DNA from: Streptomyces xanthophaeus
GTDB lineage: Bacteria > Actinomycetota > Actinomycetes > Streptomycetales > Streptomycetaceae
Assembly (NCBI RefSeq): GCF_030440515.1
Contig: NZ_CP076543.1
Coordinates: forward strand, 3,100,001-3,164,000
Direction: 5' to 3'
Length of the DNA stretch: 64,000 nt
The translations under genes and the position numbers were made by a program. The stretch's first letter is position 1; each line of letters opens with the position of its first letter. Below the pieces are notes generated by a model. That model searched no databases and was not told the origin of the DNA. It saw nothing but the letters and a program-made list of their open reading frames with translations. Positions 16,414-26,881 of the stretch are shown piece after piece.

Positions 16414-16748
16414 TGCCCGAGGGCTGGATCTTCACGGCGCCGCAAGGCGGACCCGTGGTCTACACGCACTTCATGGACGGGCACTGGCGGCCTGCCTGCG
16501 CGAAGGCCGGCATAGCCAAGGGCACCGGCCCCCACGCCCTCCGGCATCACTACGCCAGCCTGCTGATCAAGCACGGCGAATCCGTGAACACGGTCTCCGA
16601 GCGCCTCGGCCACACCAACGCGGGCATGACGCTGAACGTCTACACCCACCTGTGGCCCGACTCCGAGGAGCGGACCCGGGCCGCCGTCGACAAGGCGTAC
16701 GCGGATCAGTCCGCCGATGCCCAGCCACAGGTCGACGAAGCGGCGTAG
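16410..16748 (+). pseudogene. C-terminal remnant of a tyrosine recombinase (phage/ICE integrase)
   Basis: The frame reads GLPEGWIFTAPQGGPVVYTH, then HALRHHYASLLIKHGESVNT, then SERLGHTNAGMTLNVYTHLW. This contains the HxxR, the LGH and the Tyr nucleophile of the tyrosine recombinase catalytic domain. The N-terminal SAM-like arm and the first catalytic Arg/Lys are missing, and an in-frame stop (16407-16409) lies directly upstream. A complete enzyme would be ~380-450 residues. It marks the right end of the decayed island, ~110 bases from ychF. An attachment site would be expected nearby, but I cannot identify one without the other end. Confidence 0.75.
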
Positions 16749-16803
16749 CCGCTCCCCCGTGCGCTGACGGAAGTCAGCACGCTGCGGACTCTGTGGGGAC
16801 ACC

Positions 16804-16845
16804 AAAGGCCGCCCAACCCGCTCCGTCGCAGGTCAGACGGCCTTT
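16804..16845. terminator. Inverted repeat between integrase remnant and ychF
   Basis: AAAGGCCG (16804-16811) pairs with CGGCCTTT (16838-16845) across a 26-base loop. The position fits a terminator for ychF (minus strand), but the loop is long and there is no clear U-tract. It could instead be part of an old attachment site. Confidence 0.3.
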
Positions 16846-16856
16846 CGCCGAACGTA

Positions 16857-17945
<1,089 letters not shown>

Positions 17946-18080
17946 GTTGGCGACTTCCCGTAGCTGGAGGGGGCGGGGGCCCAGGAGTGGGCCACCGGAC
18001 AGTTTACTTTCCGATGAGTGGCGGTGGATGTACGCGTGTCCGGGGCCCGATCCGACCCGCTCCCCGCCTAATTTGGTGGG

Positions 18081-18602
18081 GTGGAGCAATACAGGACGCG
18101 ATCGGCCCCTCACCAGCAGCGACCGCCGGCCCAGCGCCAGGGACCCCGGCCCGCCGCGGTGCCCGCCCAGGCCGGTGGCGGTCCGCGGCGGTCCGCGCTC
18201 GCGCGGCGGATGCCCCGGCCCCGGCTGACCGGGCTCGGCGGCGGGCTGTTCGCGTGCGCCGCCATGGTGCTGGTGGGCGGGATCTGCTGGCTGCTGTTCG
18301 GTTCGTCGCTCTTCGTCTACGGGCTGCTCTTCCTGCCCGTCGCGGCCGCCACCGCGCTCTGGGTACGGCCCGCCGACCTGATCACCGCGCCGATCGGCGT
18401 GCCCATCGCCTTCGCCGCCGGAGTGTGGCCCATCTCGGGCGGCTCCGGCGGCATCGGCGGGCATCTGATGGGGCTGGTGTCCGCGCTGTCCCTGCACGCC
18501 GGCTGGCTGTACGCCGGGACGCTGGTCGCGGCGCTGATCGCCGTCGTCCGCAAGGCCGTGCTGATCGGCAGGCGGCGGATGCCCCGGCGCATCGCCCAGT
18601 GA
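18081..18602 (+). CDS. DUF6542 domain membrane protein
   Basis: 173 residues, GTG start. The N-terminal ~45 residues are Pro/Gln/Arg-rich and disordered. Four hydrophobic segments follow (about 51-72, 76-95, 100-118 and 135-155), with a basic tail RRRMPRRIAQ. This matches the small DUF6542 membrane proteins found near ychF and ppgK in Streptomyces. No enzyme motif is visible. It converges on ppgK with a 12-base gap. Confidence 0.75.
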   Translation: MEQYRTRSAPHQQRPPAQRQGPRPAAVPAQAGGGPRRSALARRMPRPRLTGLGGGLFACAAMVLVGGICWLLFGSSLFVYGLLFLPVAAATALWVRPADLITAPIGVPIAFAAGVWPISGGSGGIGGHLMGLVSALSLHAGWLYAGTLVAALIAVVRKAVLIGRRRMPRRIAQ

Positions 18603-18614
18603 GCGCTCCCGCCG

Positions 18615-19388
18615 CTACTTCTTGGCCGCCGTCCTGGCGGCCTTCGCGGCCTTGGCGGCCATCGCCGCTCCCACGATCCCGGCATTGTTCTGCAGCTTCG
18701 CCGGGACGATCTCGGCCCGCACGCCCTCGATCAGCGGCAGGAACTTCTCCGGCTTGCGGCTGACCCCGCCGCCGATGATGAAGAGGTCCGGGGAGAACAG
18801 CATCTCCACGTGCTGGAGGTACTTCTGCACGCGGTGCGCCCAGCGCTCCCACGTGAGGTCGTGGTCCTCCTTGGCCTTCACCGACGCCCGCGTCTCCGCG
18901 TCGTGGCCCTTGAGCTCCAAATGTCCGAGTTCCGAGTTCGGGACGAGCCGCCCGTCCGTGAACAGGGCGCTCCCGATGCCCGTCCCCAGGGTGAGCAGGA
19001 GGACGGTGCCGCCCCGCCCGCGCCCGGCCCCGTACGTCATCTCGGCGACGCCCGCCGCGTCCGCGTCGTTCAGCACGGTGACCGGCATGCCGCCCAGCTC
19101 GCGCGCGATCAGCGCCGCCGCGTCGACGCCGATCCAGGACTTGTCCATGTTGGCCGCCGTACGGATGACGCCGCCCGTGACCACGCCCGGGAAGGTGACC
19201 CCGAGCGGCCCGTGCCACTCGAAGTGGCGCACCACCTCGCCGACGCATCCGGCCACCCCCTCGGGGGTGGCCGGATGCGGTGTCAGTACTTTGTGGCGCT
19301 CCTGAGCCAGGTCGCCGCGCTCCAGGTCCACGGGAGCGCCCTTGATCCCGGTTCCGCCGATGTCCACGCCGAAGATCTGCATGGACAT
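18615..19388 (-). CDS. ppgK: Polyphosphate glucokinase
   Basis: 257 residues of the ROK/sugar-kinase fold. FGVDIGGTGIKG is the phosphate-1 loop. TLGTGIGSALF is phosphate-2. LNDADAAGVAEMTYGAG carries the catalytic Asp (in LNDADAAG). NSELGHLEL and FIIGGGVSRKPEKFL match PpgK closely. PpgK phosphorylates glucose with inorganic polyphosphate (and ATP) as donor, feeding glycolysis from stored polyphosphate. The C-terminal Lys/Ala tail is typical of actinobacterial copies. ispH lies just upstream (~15-base gap) on the same strand, so co-transcription is likely. Confidence 0.95.
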   Translation of the reverse strand: MSMQIFGVDIGGTGIKGAPVDLERGDLAQERHKVLTPHPATPEGVAGCVGEVVRHFEWHGPLGVTFPGVVTGGVIRTAANMDKSWIGVDAAALIARELGGMPVTVLNDADAAGVAEMTYGAGRGRGGTVLLLTLGTGIGSALFTDGRLVPNSELGHLELKGHDAETRASVKAKEDHDLTWERWAHRVQKYLQHVEMLFSPDLFIIGGGVSRKPEKFLPLIEGVRAEIVPAKLQNNAGIVGAAMAAKAAKAARTAAKK

Positions 19389-19403
19389 ACCGTACGAAAC
19401 GAG

Positions 19404-20399
19404 TTACTTGTCGGCGACCAGTTCGGCAGCCTCGGCGCGCAGGTCGCGGCGGAGTTCCTTCGGCAGCGAGAAGACGATCGACTCCTCGGCGGTCTTGACG
19501 ATCTCCACGTCCGCGTAGCCGCGCACCGCCAGCCACTCCAGGACCTCCTCGACCAGGACCTCCGGCACCGAGGCGCCCGAGGTGAGGCCGACCGTGGTGA
19601 CGCCCTCCAGCCAGGCCTCGTCGATCTCGCGCGCGAAGTCGACCAGGTACGCGGCCTTGGCGCCGGCGTCCTTGGCGACCTCGACGAGCCGGATCGAGTT
19701 CGAGGAGTTCTTCGAGCCGACCACGATGACCAGGTCGGAGTCGGCGCCCATCACCTTGACGGCGGCCTGCCGGTTCGAGGTGGCGTAGCAGATGTCGTCG
19801 CTCGGCGGCGAGACGAGCAGCGGGAACTTCGTCTTCAGCGCGTCGACCGTCTCCATCGTCTCGTCGACCGAGAGGGTGGTCTGGGAGAGCCAGACGACCT
19901 TGGACTCGTCACGGACGGTGACCTTCTCCACGTCGTGCGGGCCGTCGACGATCGTGATGTGGTCCGGGGCCTCGCCGGAGGTGCCGATGACCTCCTCGTG
20001 GCCCTCGTGGCCGATGAGGAGGATGTCGAAGTCCTCGTTCGCGTACCGGATGGCTTCCTTGTGCACCTTGGTGACCAGCGGGCAGGTCGCGTCGATCGTC
20101 GCAAGCTTGCCGCGCGCCGCCTCCTCGTGCACCACCGGGGCCACGCCGTGCGCGGAGAACATCACGATGGAGCCCTCGGGCACCTCCTCCGTCCGCTCGA
20201 CGAAGATGGCCCCCTTCTTCTCCAGGGTCTGGACGACGTACTTGTTGTGCACGATCTCGTGGCGGACGTACACCGGCGCACCGTACTGCTCAAGGGCTTT
20301 CTCGACGGCGATCACGGCTCGGTCCACGCCCGCGCAGTAGCCGCGGGGTGCGGCGAGCAGGACACGGCGGGAAGCAGGAGCGGGGGCGGGAGCAGTCAT
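19404..20399 (-). CDS. ispH: 4-hydroxy-3-methylbut-2-enyl diphosphate reductase
   Basis: 331 residues from the ATG at 20397-20399. [20 protein letters not shown] gives the first cluster Cys; [11 protein letters not shown] and [11 protein letters not shown] give the other two. [15 protein letters not shown] and [15 protein letters not shown] are further IspH signatures. The enzyme uses a 4Fe-4S cluster to make IPP and DMAPP, the last step of the MEP isoprenoid pathway, and so supplies UppS, also in this window. Length and motifs are normal. Confidence 0.96.
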   Translation of the reverse strand: MTAPAPAPASRRVLLAAPRGYCAGVDRAVIAVEKALEQYGAPVYVRHEIVHNKYVVQTLEKKGAIFVERTEEVPEGSIVMFSAHGVAPVVHEEAARGKLATIDATCPLVTKVHKEAIRYANEDFDILLIGHEGHEEVIGTSGEAPDHITIVDGPHDVEKVTVRDESKVVWLSQTTLSVDETMETVDALKTKFPLLVSPPSDDICYATSNRQAAVKVMGADSDLVIVVGSKNSSNSIRLVEVAKDAGAKAAYLVDFAREIDEAWLEGVTTVGLTSGASVPEVLVEEVLEWLAVRGYADVEIVKTAEESIVFSLPKELRRDLRAEAAELVADK

Positions 20400-20523
20400 G
20401 TGCTCCATCGTACGGGGGTCTCCAGGAGGCCGGGCGTCCCCCGTACGGCACACACTTGCCCGAAAGCCCTTACCGCGCATACCGCGCATACCGCGCACCA
20501 CCTGCCCCTACCCCGGAGGACGG

Positions 20524-21903
20524 ATGGCTTCCGTTACGGATCCCGGTGCGGCCGCGCCCGCGGCGCTGCGGCGGAGCCTCGACTTCCGGGATCTGGTCGT
20601 CTACGGGCTGCTGTTCATCGCCCCCATGGCACCGGTCGGGGTCTTCGGCACGCTCGACGCGAAGTCGCACGGCGCCGTCGCCCTCGTCTACCTCTGCGCG
20701 ACCGTGGCGATGGCCTTCACGGCCTTCTCCTACGCGCAGATGGTGCGGGTCGCCCCGCAGGCCGGTTCGGTCTTCACGTACGCCCGAAAGGGTCTCGGCG
20801 AGGGCCCGGGGCTGATCGCCGGGTGGATGGCGATGCTCGACTACCTGCTGATCCCGGCGGTCGCGTACCTCTTCTCGGGAATCGCGATGAACGCGCTGGT
20901 CCCGGAGGTCTCCCGGTGGGTGTGGACGGCCCTGGCGGTCGTGATCACCACCCTGCTGAACCTGTGGGGCGTACGGGCGGCCGCGCGCGTGGGTTTCGCC
21001 GTGCTGGCCATGGAGCTCGCGGTGCTGCTCGTCTTCGTGGTCGCCGCGGTGACCGTGCTGGTCCAGGGCGGGGCGCGGCGCGGCTGGCTGTCCCCGCTGA
21101 CCGGTGACGGCTCGCTCGGCTTCAGCACGGCCGCGGTGCTGGGCGCGGTGTCGGTCGCGGTCCTGTCCTACCTCGGCTTCGACGCCATCGCCTCGTTCGC
21201 CGAGGAGGTGACGGGCGGCTCGGAGCGGGTGGCGCGGGCGGTGCTGTTCTGCCTGGCGCTGGCCGGGGTGCTGTTCATCGCCCAGAGCTATCTGGCGGCG
21301 CTGCTCATGCCGGTGTCCGCGGCGGAGCTGGCGGCCGAGCCCGCGCTGCAGGGTCCGGCCTTCTACGACGCGGTGGAGTCCGCGGCTGGCTCCTGGCTGC
21401 ACGACCTGGTGGCCGTCAGCAAGGCGATCGGGGCGGCCTTCGCGGCGCTGGCCGGGCAGGCGGCGGCCGGCCGGCTGGTGTTCGCGATGGCCCGGGAGCG
21501 ACGGCTGCCCCGGGTGCTCGCGCGGACCTCGGACGGCACCCCGCGGCCCGCGCTGCTGGTGGCGGCCGCCATCACGCTCGTCGCGGCCGTGTGGGCGGCC
21601 CGGCGCGACGACGGGCTCGACCAGCTGGTGTCGGTGGTGGACGTGGGGGCGCTGGTGGCCTTCACCCTGCTGCACGCCTCGGTGGTGAGCTGGTTCGTGG
21701 TCAAGCGGCGCGAGGGCCCGCCGAACTGGTTCCAGCACCTGGTGATGCCGGTGCTGGGCGCGGCCGTGACCGTCGCGGTGATCTTCGAGGCTTCCTGGAC
21801 GGCGCAACTGGTGGGGGCGGTGTGGCTGGCGCTGGGCCTGGTCGTGCTGCTCGTCCAGCGCGGCCGCAGGGACCTGCCCGGCGACACCGGCACCGGAGCC
21901 TGA
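20524..21903 (+). CDS. APC-superfamily amino-acid permease
   Basis: 459 residues, ATG start with GGAGG upstream. About 12 membrane helices can be counted. The APC signature is near the start (DLVVYGLLFIAPMAPVGVFG) and EVTGGSERVARAV corresponds to the conserved loop after helix 6. Such proteins import amino acids or related cations by proton symport or exchange. The substrate cannot be assigned. It is divergent from ispH and followed by xseA on the same strand with a 33-base gap. Confidence 0.9.
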   Translation: MASVTDPGAAAPAALRRSLDFRDLVVYGLLFIAPMAPVGVFGTLDAKSHGAVALVYLCATVAMAFTAFSYAQMVRVAPQAGSVFTYARKGLGEGPGLIAGWMAMLDYLLIPAVAYLFSGIAMNALVPEVSRWVWTALAVVITTLLNLWGVRAAARVGFAVLAMELAVLLVFVVAAVTVLVQGGARRGWLSPLTGDGSLGFSTAAVLGAVSVAVLSYLGFDAIASFAEEVTGGSERVARAVLFCLALAGVLFIAQSYLAALLMPVSAAELAAEPALQGPAFYDAVESAAGSWLHDLVAVSKAIGAAFAALAGQAAAGRLVFAMARERRLPRVLARTSDGTPRPALLVAAAITLVAAVWAARRDDGLDQLVSVVDVGALVAFTLLHASVVSWFVVKRREGPPNWFQHLVMPVLGAAVTVAVIFEASWTAQLVGAVWLALGLVVLLVQRGRRDLPGDTGTGA

Positions 21904-21936
21904 CGCACTGTCGGCGGCGCCGGATAGCCTGCGTGC

Positions 21937-23187
21937 ATGGGTCTGAATACGTCGGCCGAGGCGCCGCTGCCGGTAGGCCAGGTGTCCCGGCTCATCGGGG
22001 GCTGGATCGAGCGGCTCGGCCAGGTGTGGGTGGAAGGGCAGATCACGCAGCTCTCGCGGCGGCCGGGAGCGGGGGTGGTCTTCCTGACGCTGCGCGACCC
22101 CTCGCACGACATCTCCGTCAGCGTGACGTGCTTCCGCCAGGTCTTCGACGAGGTCGCGGACGTGGTCTCCGAGGGTGCCCGGGTCGTCCTGCTGGCCAAG
22201 CCCGAGTGGTACGCCCCGCGCGGGCAGCTGTCCCTGCGGGCCACGGAGATACGGCCGGTCGGCATCGGGGAGCTCCTCGCCCGGCTGGAGCGCCTCAAGC
22301 GGTCCCTGGCCTCCGAAGGGCTCTTCGCGCCGGAGCGCAAGAAGCCGCTGCCGTTCCTGCCGCAGCTGATCGGGCTGGTGGTCGGGCGGGCCTCGGCGGC
22401 CGAGCGCGATGTCCTGGAGAACGCCCGGCGGCGCTGGCCGGCGGTCCGTTTCGAGGTGCGCAACGTCGCCGTCCAGGGGGTGCACGCGGTGCCCCAGGTC
22501 GTCGAGGCGGTCAAGGAGCTCGACGCCATCGACGAGGTCGACGTGATCATCGTGGCGCGCGGCGGCGGCAGTGTGGAGGACCTGCTGCCCTTCTCCGACG
22601 AGGAGGTGGTCCGGACGGTCGCGGCGGCCCGCACGCCGGTGGTCTCGGCGATCGGCCACGAGCCGGACTCGCCGCTGCTGGACCTGGTCGCGGACGTACG
22701 GGCCTCCACGCCCACGGACGCGGCGAAGAAGGTGGTACCGGACGTCGGCGAGGAGCTGGAGCGCGTACGCCAGCTGCAGGCCCGGGGGCTGCGCGCGGTC
22801 GGCGGCCTGCTCGACCGGGAGGAACGGGGCCTCGCGCACGCCCTGGCCCGGCCGGTCTTCGTCCACCCCCAGCGGATGGTGGAGATCCGCGAGGACGAGC
22901 TGGACGCCCTGCTGGCCCGCGCCCGGCGCACGCTGGGACACCTGCTGGACCGGGCCGATTCGGAACTCTCGCACACCCTCGCCCGGGTGGTGGCGCTGTC
23001 GCCGGCGGCGACCCTGGAGCGGGGGTACGCCGTGCTGCAGCGGGCGGACGGCCATGTGGTGCGCTCGCCGGGGGAGGTGGCTCCCCACGATGTGCTGCGC
23101 GCGCGGGTGGCGGAGGGCACGTTCACCGTGGAGGTCTCCTCGCTGGAGGCCCCGGCCGCAACAGCCGCAACAGCCGCTTCGGAATAG
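21937..23187 (+). CDS. xseA: Exodeoxyribonuclease VII large subunit
   Basis: 416 residues. The N-terminal OB-fold is at ~10-105 ([35 protein letters not shown]). The catalytic core includes [20 protein letters not shown] and [21 protein letters not shown] coiled-coil arm follows and a C-terminal segment with [13 protein letters not shown]. XseA with several XseB copies degrades single-stranded DNA from both ends in repair. xseB follows after ~50 bases. Confidence 0.96.
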   Translation: MGLNTSAEAPLPVGQVSRLIGGWIERLGQVWVEGQITQLSRRPGAGVVFLTLRDPSHDISVSVTCFRQVFDEVADVVSEGARVVLLAKPEWYAPRGQLSLRATEIRPVGIGELLARLERLKRSLASEGLFAPERKKPLPFLPQLIGLVVGRASAAERDVLENARRRWPAVRFEVRNVAVQGVHAVPQVVEAVKELDAIDEVDVIIVARGGGSVEDLLPFSDEEVVRTVAAARTPVVSAIGHEPDSPLLDLVADVRASTPTDAAKKVVPDVGEELERVRQLQARGLRAVGGLLDREERGLAHALARPVFVHPQRMVEIREDELDALLARARRTLGHLLDRADSELSHTLARVVALSPAATLERGYAVLQRADGHVVRSPGEVAPHDVLRARVAEGTFTVEVSSLEAPAATAATAASE

Positions 23188-23241
23188 CGACACACGGCCG
23201 CAATCACGTGGTCGCACGACACGCACAGGATGGATACGGGA

Positions 23242-23460
23242 ATGGCAGAGGCCGGAACGGCGCTGGGGTACGAGCAGGCCCGCGACGAACTCATCGAGGT
23301 CGTCCGCAAGCTGGAGGCCGGCGGGACCTCGCTGGAGGACTCCCTCGCGCTCTGGGAGCGCGGCGAGGAGCTGGCGAAGGTGTGCCGCCACTGGCTGGAG
23401 GGGGCCCGGGCCCGGCTGGACTCGGCGCTGGCGGCGCGCGAGCCGGCCGAGGAGGAGTGA
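23242..23460 (+). CDS. xseB: Exodeoxyribonuclease VII small subunit
   Basis: About 72 residues from the ATG at 23242; an ATG at 23230 in the same frame is an alternative. [20 protein letters not shown] and [19 protein letters not shown] are the XseB family signature, forming a helical hairpin. It is the non-catalytic partner that coats the XseA arm. Placement directly after xseA supports the call. Confidence 0.95.
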   Translation: MAEAGTALGYEQARDELIEVVRKLEAGGTSLEDSLALWERGEELAKVCRHWLEGARARLDSALAAREPAEEE

Positions 23461-23551
23461 CGCGGGGAGGAGTGACGCGAGGGGGCGTCACGGGGGAGAA
23501 GGACCGGGGAGGAGCGGCCGAGGAGTGATCCCGGTCACCCGGAGGCGGATT

Positions 23552-23569
23552 TAGTTGAAAATTCATCTA
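23552..23569. promoter_or_regulatory. MarR-type palindrome upstream of the nitroreductase gene
   Basis: TAGTTGAAAATTCATCTA is an imperfect 18-bp palindrome (7 of 9 positions paired). It strongly resembles the TAGTTGA-A/T-TCAACTA operators of MarR-family repressors. It sits 56 bases before the reductase ATG. No marR gene is adjacent, so the regulator would act from elsewhere. The resemblance is seen; the binding is inferred. Confidence 0.5.
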
Positions 23570-23625
23570 CCTCCTCCGTAGAGTCTGGGACATCGCTTCA
23601 CCTCCGTATGGAAGAAGGCTTTCCG

Positions 23626-24219
23626 ATGTCTCTCGTTCTTGACTCCGCCGCGCAGGACCTGCTGTTCCGCGAGGCCCGCACCGCCAACTCGTTCACCGAC
23701 GAGCCGGTCACCGAGGAGCAGGTCCAGGCGATATACGACCTGGTGAAGTTCGGTCCCACCGCCTTCAACCAGACCCCGTTGCGCATCACCCTGGTCCGCT
23801 CCCCCGAGGCCCGCGAGCGCCTCGTGCAGCACATGGCCAAGGGCAACGACGCCAAGACCGCCACCGCTCCGCTGGTCGCGATCCTCTCCGCGGACAACGA
23901 GTTCCACGAGGAGCTCCCCCAGCTGCTGCCGCACTTCCCGCAGGCCAAGGACGCGTTCTTCTCCGAGCGCCCGGTCCGCGAGCAGTCCGCGCTGCTGAAC
24001 TCCGCGCTGCAGGCCGCGTACTTCATCATCGGCATCCGCGCCGCCGGCCTGGCCGCGGGCCCGATGACCGGTGCCGACTTCGCCGGCATCCAGAAGGAAT
24101 TCCTGGACGCCGACCACACCCCGATCATGGTCATCAACATCGGCAAGCCGGCCGCCGAGGGTGCCTGGTTCGACCGCTCCCCGCGCCTGTCCATCGACGA
24201 GGTCATCACGACCGTCTGA
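23626..24219 (+). CDS. Nitroreductase-family malonic semialdehyde reductase-like protein
   Basis: 197 residues from the ATG at 23626, with GAAGG 7 bases upstream; the in-frame ATG at 23608 has no site. FREARTANSFTDEPVTEEQV, FGPTAFNQTPLRI and YFIIGIRAAGLAAGPMTGAD match the HadB/RutE branch of FMN-dependent nitroreductases. That branch is annotated as malonic semialdehyde or 3-hydroxypropionate dehydrogenase, acting in uracil breakdown or quinone-type reduction. No pyrimidine-degradation genes are near, and the MarR-like operator upstream suggests stress-induced reduction of an electrophile. The family is sure, the substrate is not. Confidence 0.85.
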   Translation: MSLVLDSAAQDLLFREARTANSFTDEPVTEEQVQAIYDLVKFGPTAFNQTPLRITLVRSPEARERLVQHMAKGNDAKTATAPLVAILSADNEFHEELPQLLPHFPQAKDAFFSERPVREQSALLNSALQAAYFIIGIRAAGLAAGPMTGADFAGIQKEFLDADHTPIMVINIGKPAAEGAWFDRSPRLSIDEVITTV

Positions 24220-24256
24220 CCGGCGCCGCAGCTGCAGCCGCAGCCGCAGCACACGC

Positions 24257-24300
24257 AGAAGGGCCGTGCGCCCCGGGATCCCGGGGCGCACGGCCCTTCT
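24257..24300. terminator. Perfect 44-bp palindromic terminator
   Basis: Both halves pair exactly over 22 bases, from AGAAGGGCCGTGCG to its complement ending at 24300. It follows the reductase gene and precedes the convergent DUF4245 gene, so it can work in both directions. The A/T ends (AGAA/TTCT) give a short U-rich edge. Confidence 0.85.
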
Positions 24301-24301
24301 C

Positions 24302-24341
24302 GCGTACACGGCCTCGCACAGCTGCGCGAGGCCGTGTACGC
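24302..24341. terminator. Second bidirectional hairpin between convergent genes
   Basis: GCGTACACGGCCTCGC (24302-24317) pairs exactly with 24326-24341 over 16 bases around an 8-base loop. It lies one base past the preceding hairpin and 10 bases from the DUF4245 stop, so it most likely serves that gene. Confidence 0.8.
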
Positions 24342-24351
24342 CCTGCAAGGG

Positions 24352-24870
24352 CTACTTGCCCTGCTTGAACTCCAGCGCCGCCGCCAGCACACCGAGCTGC
24401 TCGAAGGAGGCCGTGCCGGTCACCACCGTGACGTGGCCCTGCTCCTGCCGCACGAGGGCGTCGTACTTCTCGCCGTCCCAGCGCTCCCACGTCAGGTCAC
24501 CGACCTGCTGCGTCTGCCCGGTGGCCGTCGCGTGCTGGGTGACCTTGGCGAGGTACTTCGCCGAGGTGTCCGTGGACTGTTCCACCGCCGCGTACTGCTG
24601 CTCCGGGTCGAGGAAGCCCAGGTGCCAGGCATTGGCGTTCTTGCGCTCGTACGTCACCGAGGTCGCCCGCCACTGCTCCTGGAGCCCCACGGGGGCCGCC
24701 ACCGGATACGGGGCCGCGCGCCGGGCCGTCAGGGTTTCCACCCGGTAGTCGACCGTGCGCGTCGGATCGGCCTCGTCGTCATGCGGGACGAAGAGGTAGA
24801 TCCCGGCGACGACGATGCCGATCACCCCCAGCGACCGGACCATGTCCCAGACCGTCTGCTTGCCTTTCAT
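24352..24870 (-). CDS. DUF4245 membrane-anchored protein
   Basis: 172 residues from the ATG at 24868-24870 (ATG at 24888 also possible). One membrane helix lies at ~14-30 ([20 protein letters not shown]). The extracytoplasmic domain contains [19 protein letters not shown] and [17 protein letters not shown], typical of DUF4245. It is a conserved actinobacterial protein of unknown function, found next to glpX as here (divergent). No catalytic motif was recognised. Confidence 0.85.
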   Translation of the reverse strand: MKGKQTVWDMVRSLGVIGIVVAGIYLFVPHDDEADPTRTVDYRVETLTARRAAPYPVAAPVGLQEQWRATSVTYERKNANAWHLGFLDPEQQYAAVEQSTDTSAKYLAKVTQHATATGQTQQVGDLTWERWDGEKYDALVRQEQGHVTVVTGTASFEQLGVLAAALEFKQGK

Positions 24871-25156
24871 ACCTGCCACGGGACCCATCGTCCCGCATCG
24901 CGGGGCGGCGATCACCGCCGGGGTCGCGGTGCGGCGCGTGTCGGCGGACCCTGGAGAGTCCGGAGGGTCCCGGGGAGTCCCTGGGAGTCCCGGGGGTTCC
25001 TGGAAAGCCCTGGAGGACCGCAAGACGTCCGCTCAGGACAATCGACTGACCGATATGCCGCTCATACGTGACCCGCCCTGCTCAATATGTCGACGTACCG
25101 ATAGAGTTCCAGCACCCTCACTTCCCGGCCGTCGCCGTACAGAAAGGTGCGCTCCG

Positions 25157-26188
25157 ATGACCGAGCACAACCTGCCGCCCCAGCTCGAAGTCTCTCCGGA
25201 GGCCCCCGACCGCAACCTCGCACTGGAACTCGTACGGGTCACCGAGGCCGCCGCCATGGCCGCGGGCCGGTGGGTCGGACGCGGTGACAAGATCGGCGCG
25301 GACGGTGCCGCGGTCAACGCGATGCGCACCCTGATCTCCACCGTCTCGATGAACGGCGTCGTCGTCATCGGCGAGGGGGAGAAGGACGAGGCCCCCATGC
25401 TCTTCAACGGCGAGCGGGTCGGCGACGGCACGGGCGCCGAGGTCGACATCGCCGTCGACCCGATCGACGGCACCACCCTGAACGCCAAGGGCATGCCGAA
25501 CGCCATCGCCGTCCTGGCGGCCGCCGACCGCGGCACCATGTTCGACCCGTCCGCGGTGTTCTACATGGAGAAGCTGGTCACCGGCCCCGAGGCCGCCGAC
25601 TTCGTCGACATCAACGCACCCGTCTCGGTGAACATCCGCCGGGTCGCCAAGGCCAAGAACATGGCCGTCGAGGACGTCACCGTGGTCATCCTGGACCGCC
25701 CCCGCCACGAGGGCATCGTCAAGGAGATCCGCGAGACCGGCGCCCGGATCAAGTTCATCTCCGACGGCGACGTCGCGGGCTCGGTCATGGCCGTGCGCGA
25801 GGGCACCGGCGTCGACCTGCTCCTCGGCATCGGCGGCACGCCCGAGGGCATCATCTCGGCGTGCGCCATAAAGTGCCTCGGCGGCACCATCCAGGGCAAG
25901 CTCTGGCCGAAGGACGAGGCCGAGCGCCAGCGCGCGCTCGACGCCGGTCACGACCTCGACCGCGTCCTGACCACGAACGACCTGGTGTCCGGCGAGAACG
26001 TCTTCTTCGTCGCCACCGGCATCACCGACGGCGAGCTGCTGCGCGGTGTCCACTACCGCTCGGAGACCGCGACGACGTCCTCGCTGGTCATGCGCTCGAA
26101 GTCGGGCACGATCCGGCGGATCGACTCCACGCACCGCCTGTCGAAGCTGCGCGCGTACAGCGCGATCGACTTCGACCGCGCGCACTAG
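25157..26188 (+). CDS. glpX: Class II fructose-1,6-bisphosphatase
   Basis: 343 residues from the ATG at 25157 (AAAGG upstream). Metal- and substrate-binding motifs are [30 protein letters not shown] and [13 protein letters not shown], and [16 protein letters not shown] is conserved. GlpX removes the 1-phosphate of fructose-1,6-bisphosphate in gluconeogenesis and is the main actinobacterial FBPase. The 5' region carries no obvious repressor site. A strong hairpin follows. Confidence 0.96.
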   Translation: MTEHNLPPQLEVSPEAPDRNLALELVRVTEAAAMAAGRWVGRGDKIGADGAAVNAMRTLISTVSMNGVVVIGEGEKDEAPMLFNGERVGDGTGAEVDIAVDPIDGTTLNAKGMPNAIAVLAAADRGTMFDPSAVFYMEKLVTGPEAADFVDINAPVSVNIRRVAKAKNMAVEDVTVVILDRPRHEGIVKEIRETGARIKFISDGDVAGSVMAVREGTGVDLLLGIGGTPEGIISACAIKCLGGTIQGKLWPKDEAERQRALDAGHDLDRVLTTNDLVSGENVFFVATGITDGELLRGVHYRSETATTSSLVMRSKSGTIRRIDSTHRLSKLRAYSAIDFDRAH

Positions 26189-26204
26189 TCGCCGGAGTGA
26201 GGAA

Positions 26205-26248
26205 GCGAGAGGGGCGGTCACCGCGTGCGGCGGGACCGCCCCTCTCGC
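26205..26248. terminator. glpX terminator
   Basis: GCGAGAGGGGCGGTC (26205-26219) pairs exactly with 26234-26248 around a 14-base loop, 16 bases past the glpX stop. Confidence 0.8.
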
Positions 26249-26350
26249 ACATCCACGTCCGGTTCGCTGCGTCCGGCTCCGGCGTCGGGCATCCGTGCTC
26301 CGGAGCCCCGGCGGTCGGCCCGGGTGACCCACGGGCGCCCCGCGTCCGTC

Positions 26351-26749
26351 TCAGCCCGCCGCGGCGATCGGCCCGGATCCCGGGGCCTGGCGCAGCTCGG
26401 CGGCCCTGCGCCGCATCCGCGCCAGCACCACCCGGCGCTCGGCCGCGGTGAGCCCGCCCCACACCCCGTACGGCTCGGGCTGGAGCAGCGCGTGCTCCCG
26501 GCAGGCGACCATCACCGGGCAGCGGGCGCAGACGCGCTTGGCGGCCTCCTCGCGGGAGAGCCGGGCCGCGGTCGGTTCCTTGGACGGTGCGAAGAAGAGC
26601 CCCGCCTCGTCTCGGCGGCACACCGCCTCCGCATGCCATGGGCCGTCCTCGGCCCTCGCCGGCACCCGCGGCTTCGGCACGGCTGCCGCGCGCCCCGGAA
26701 AACTCTGGACGGCGGCTACCTGCAAGGACTGATGCGGCGGATGCGGCAC
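26351..26749 (-). CDS. WhiB-family iron-sulfur transcription factor (WblI-like)
   Basis: 132 residues, GTG start with GGAG six bases upstream. Four cluster ligands are present as C44, C74, C77 and C83 (AVCRRDEAGLFF, RVCARCPVMVACREHAL). The G95-VWGG turn (EPYGVWGGLTAAERR) and a basic tail (RMRRRAAELR) for DNA contact follow. WhiB proteins bind sigma factor HrdB region 4 through the 4Fe-4S cluster and respond to redox or NO. Position next to glpX matches S. coelicolor wblI from memory, so the orthology is likely but not proven. Confidence 0.92.
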   Translation of the reverse strand: MPHPPHQSLQVAAVQSFPGRAAAVPKPRVPARAEDGPWHAEAVCRRDEAGLFFAPSKEPTAARLSREEAAKRVCARCPVMVACREHALLQPEPYGVWGGLTAAERRVVLARMRRRAAELRQAPGSGPIAAAG

Positions 26750-26881
26750 GGTCTACTCCTGACGACGTATACGTGAGCGAGAGACGACGCACCTGTCCCT
26801 ACCCGCTGTACGCGCCCCTATGCACCGGGCGCCACGGGCCGCCGGGGGTTCGTCCGAAACGAGACCCCGCCGGGCGGGCCC

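Noticed and set aside
16804..16845. Attachment site of the decayed element
   Set aside because: An inverted repeat is present but no matching direct repeat was found at the left edge near 13.05 kb, and no tRNA gene is adjacent.
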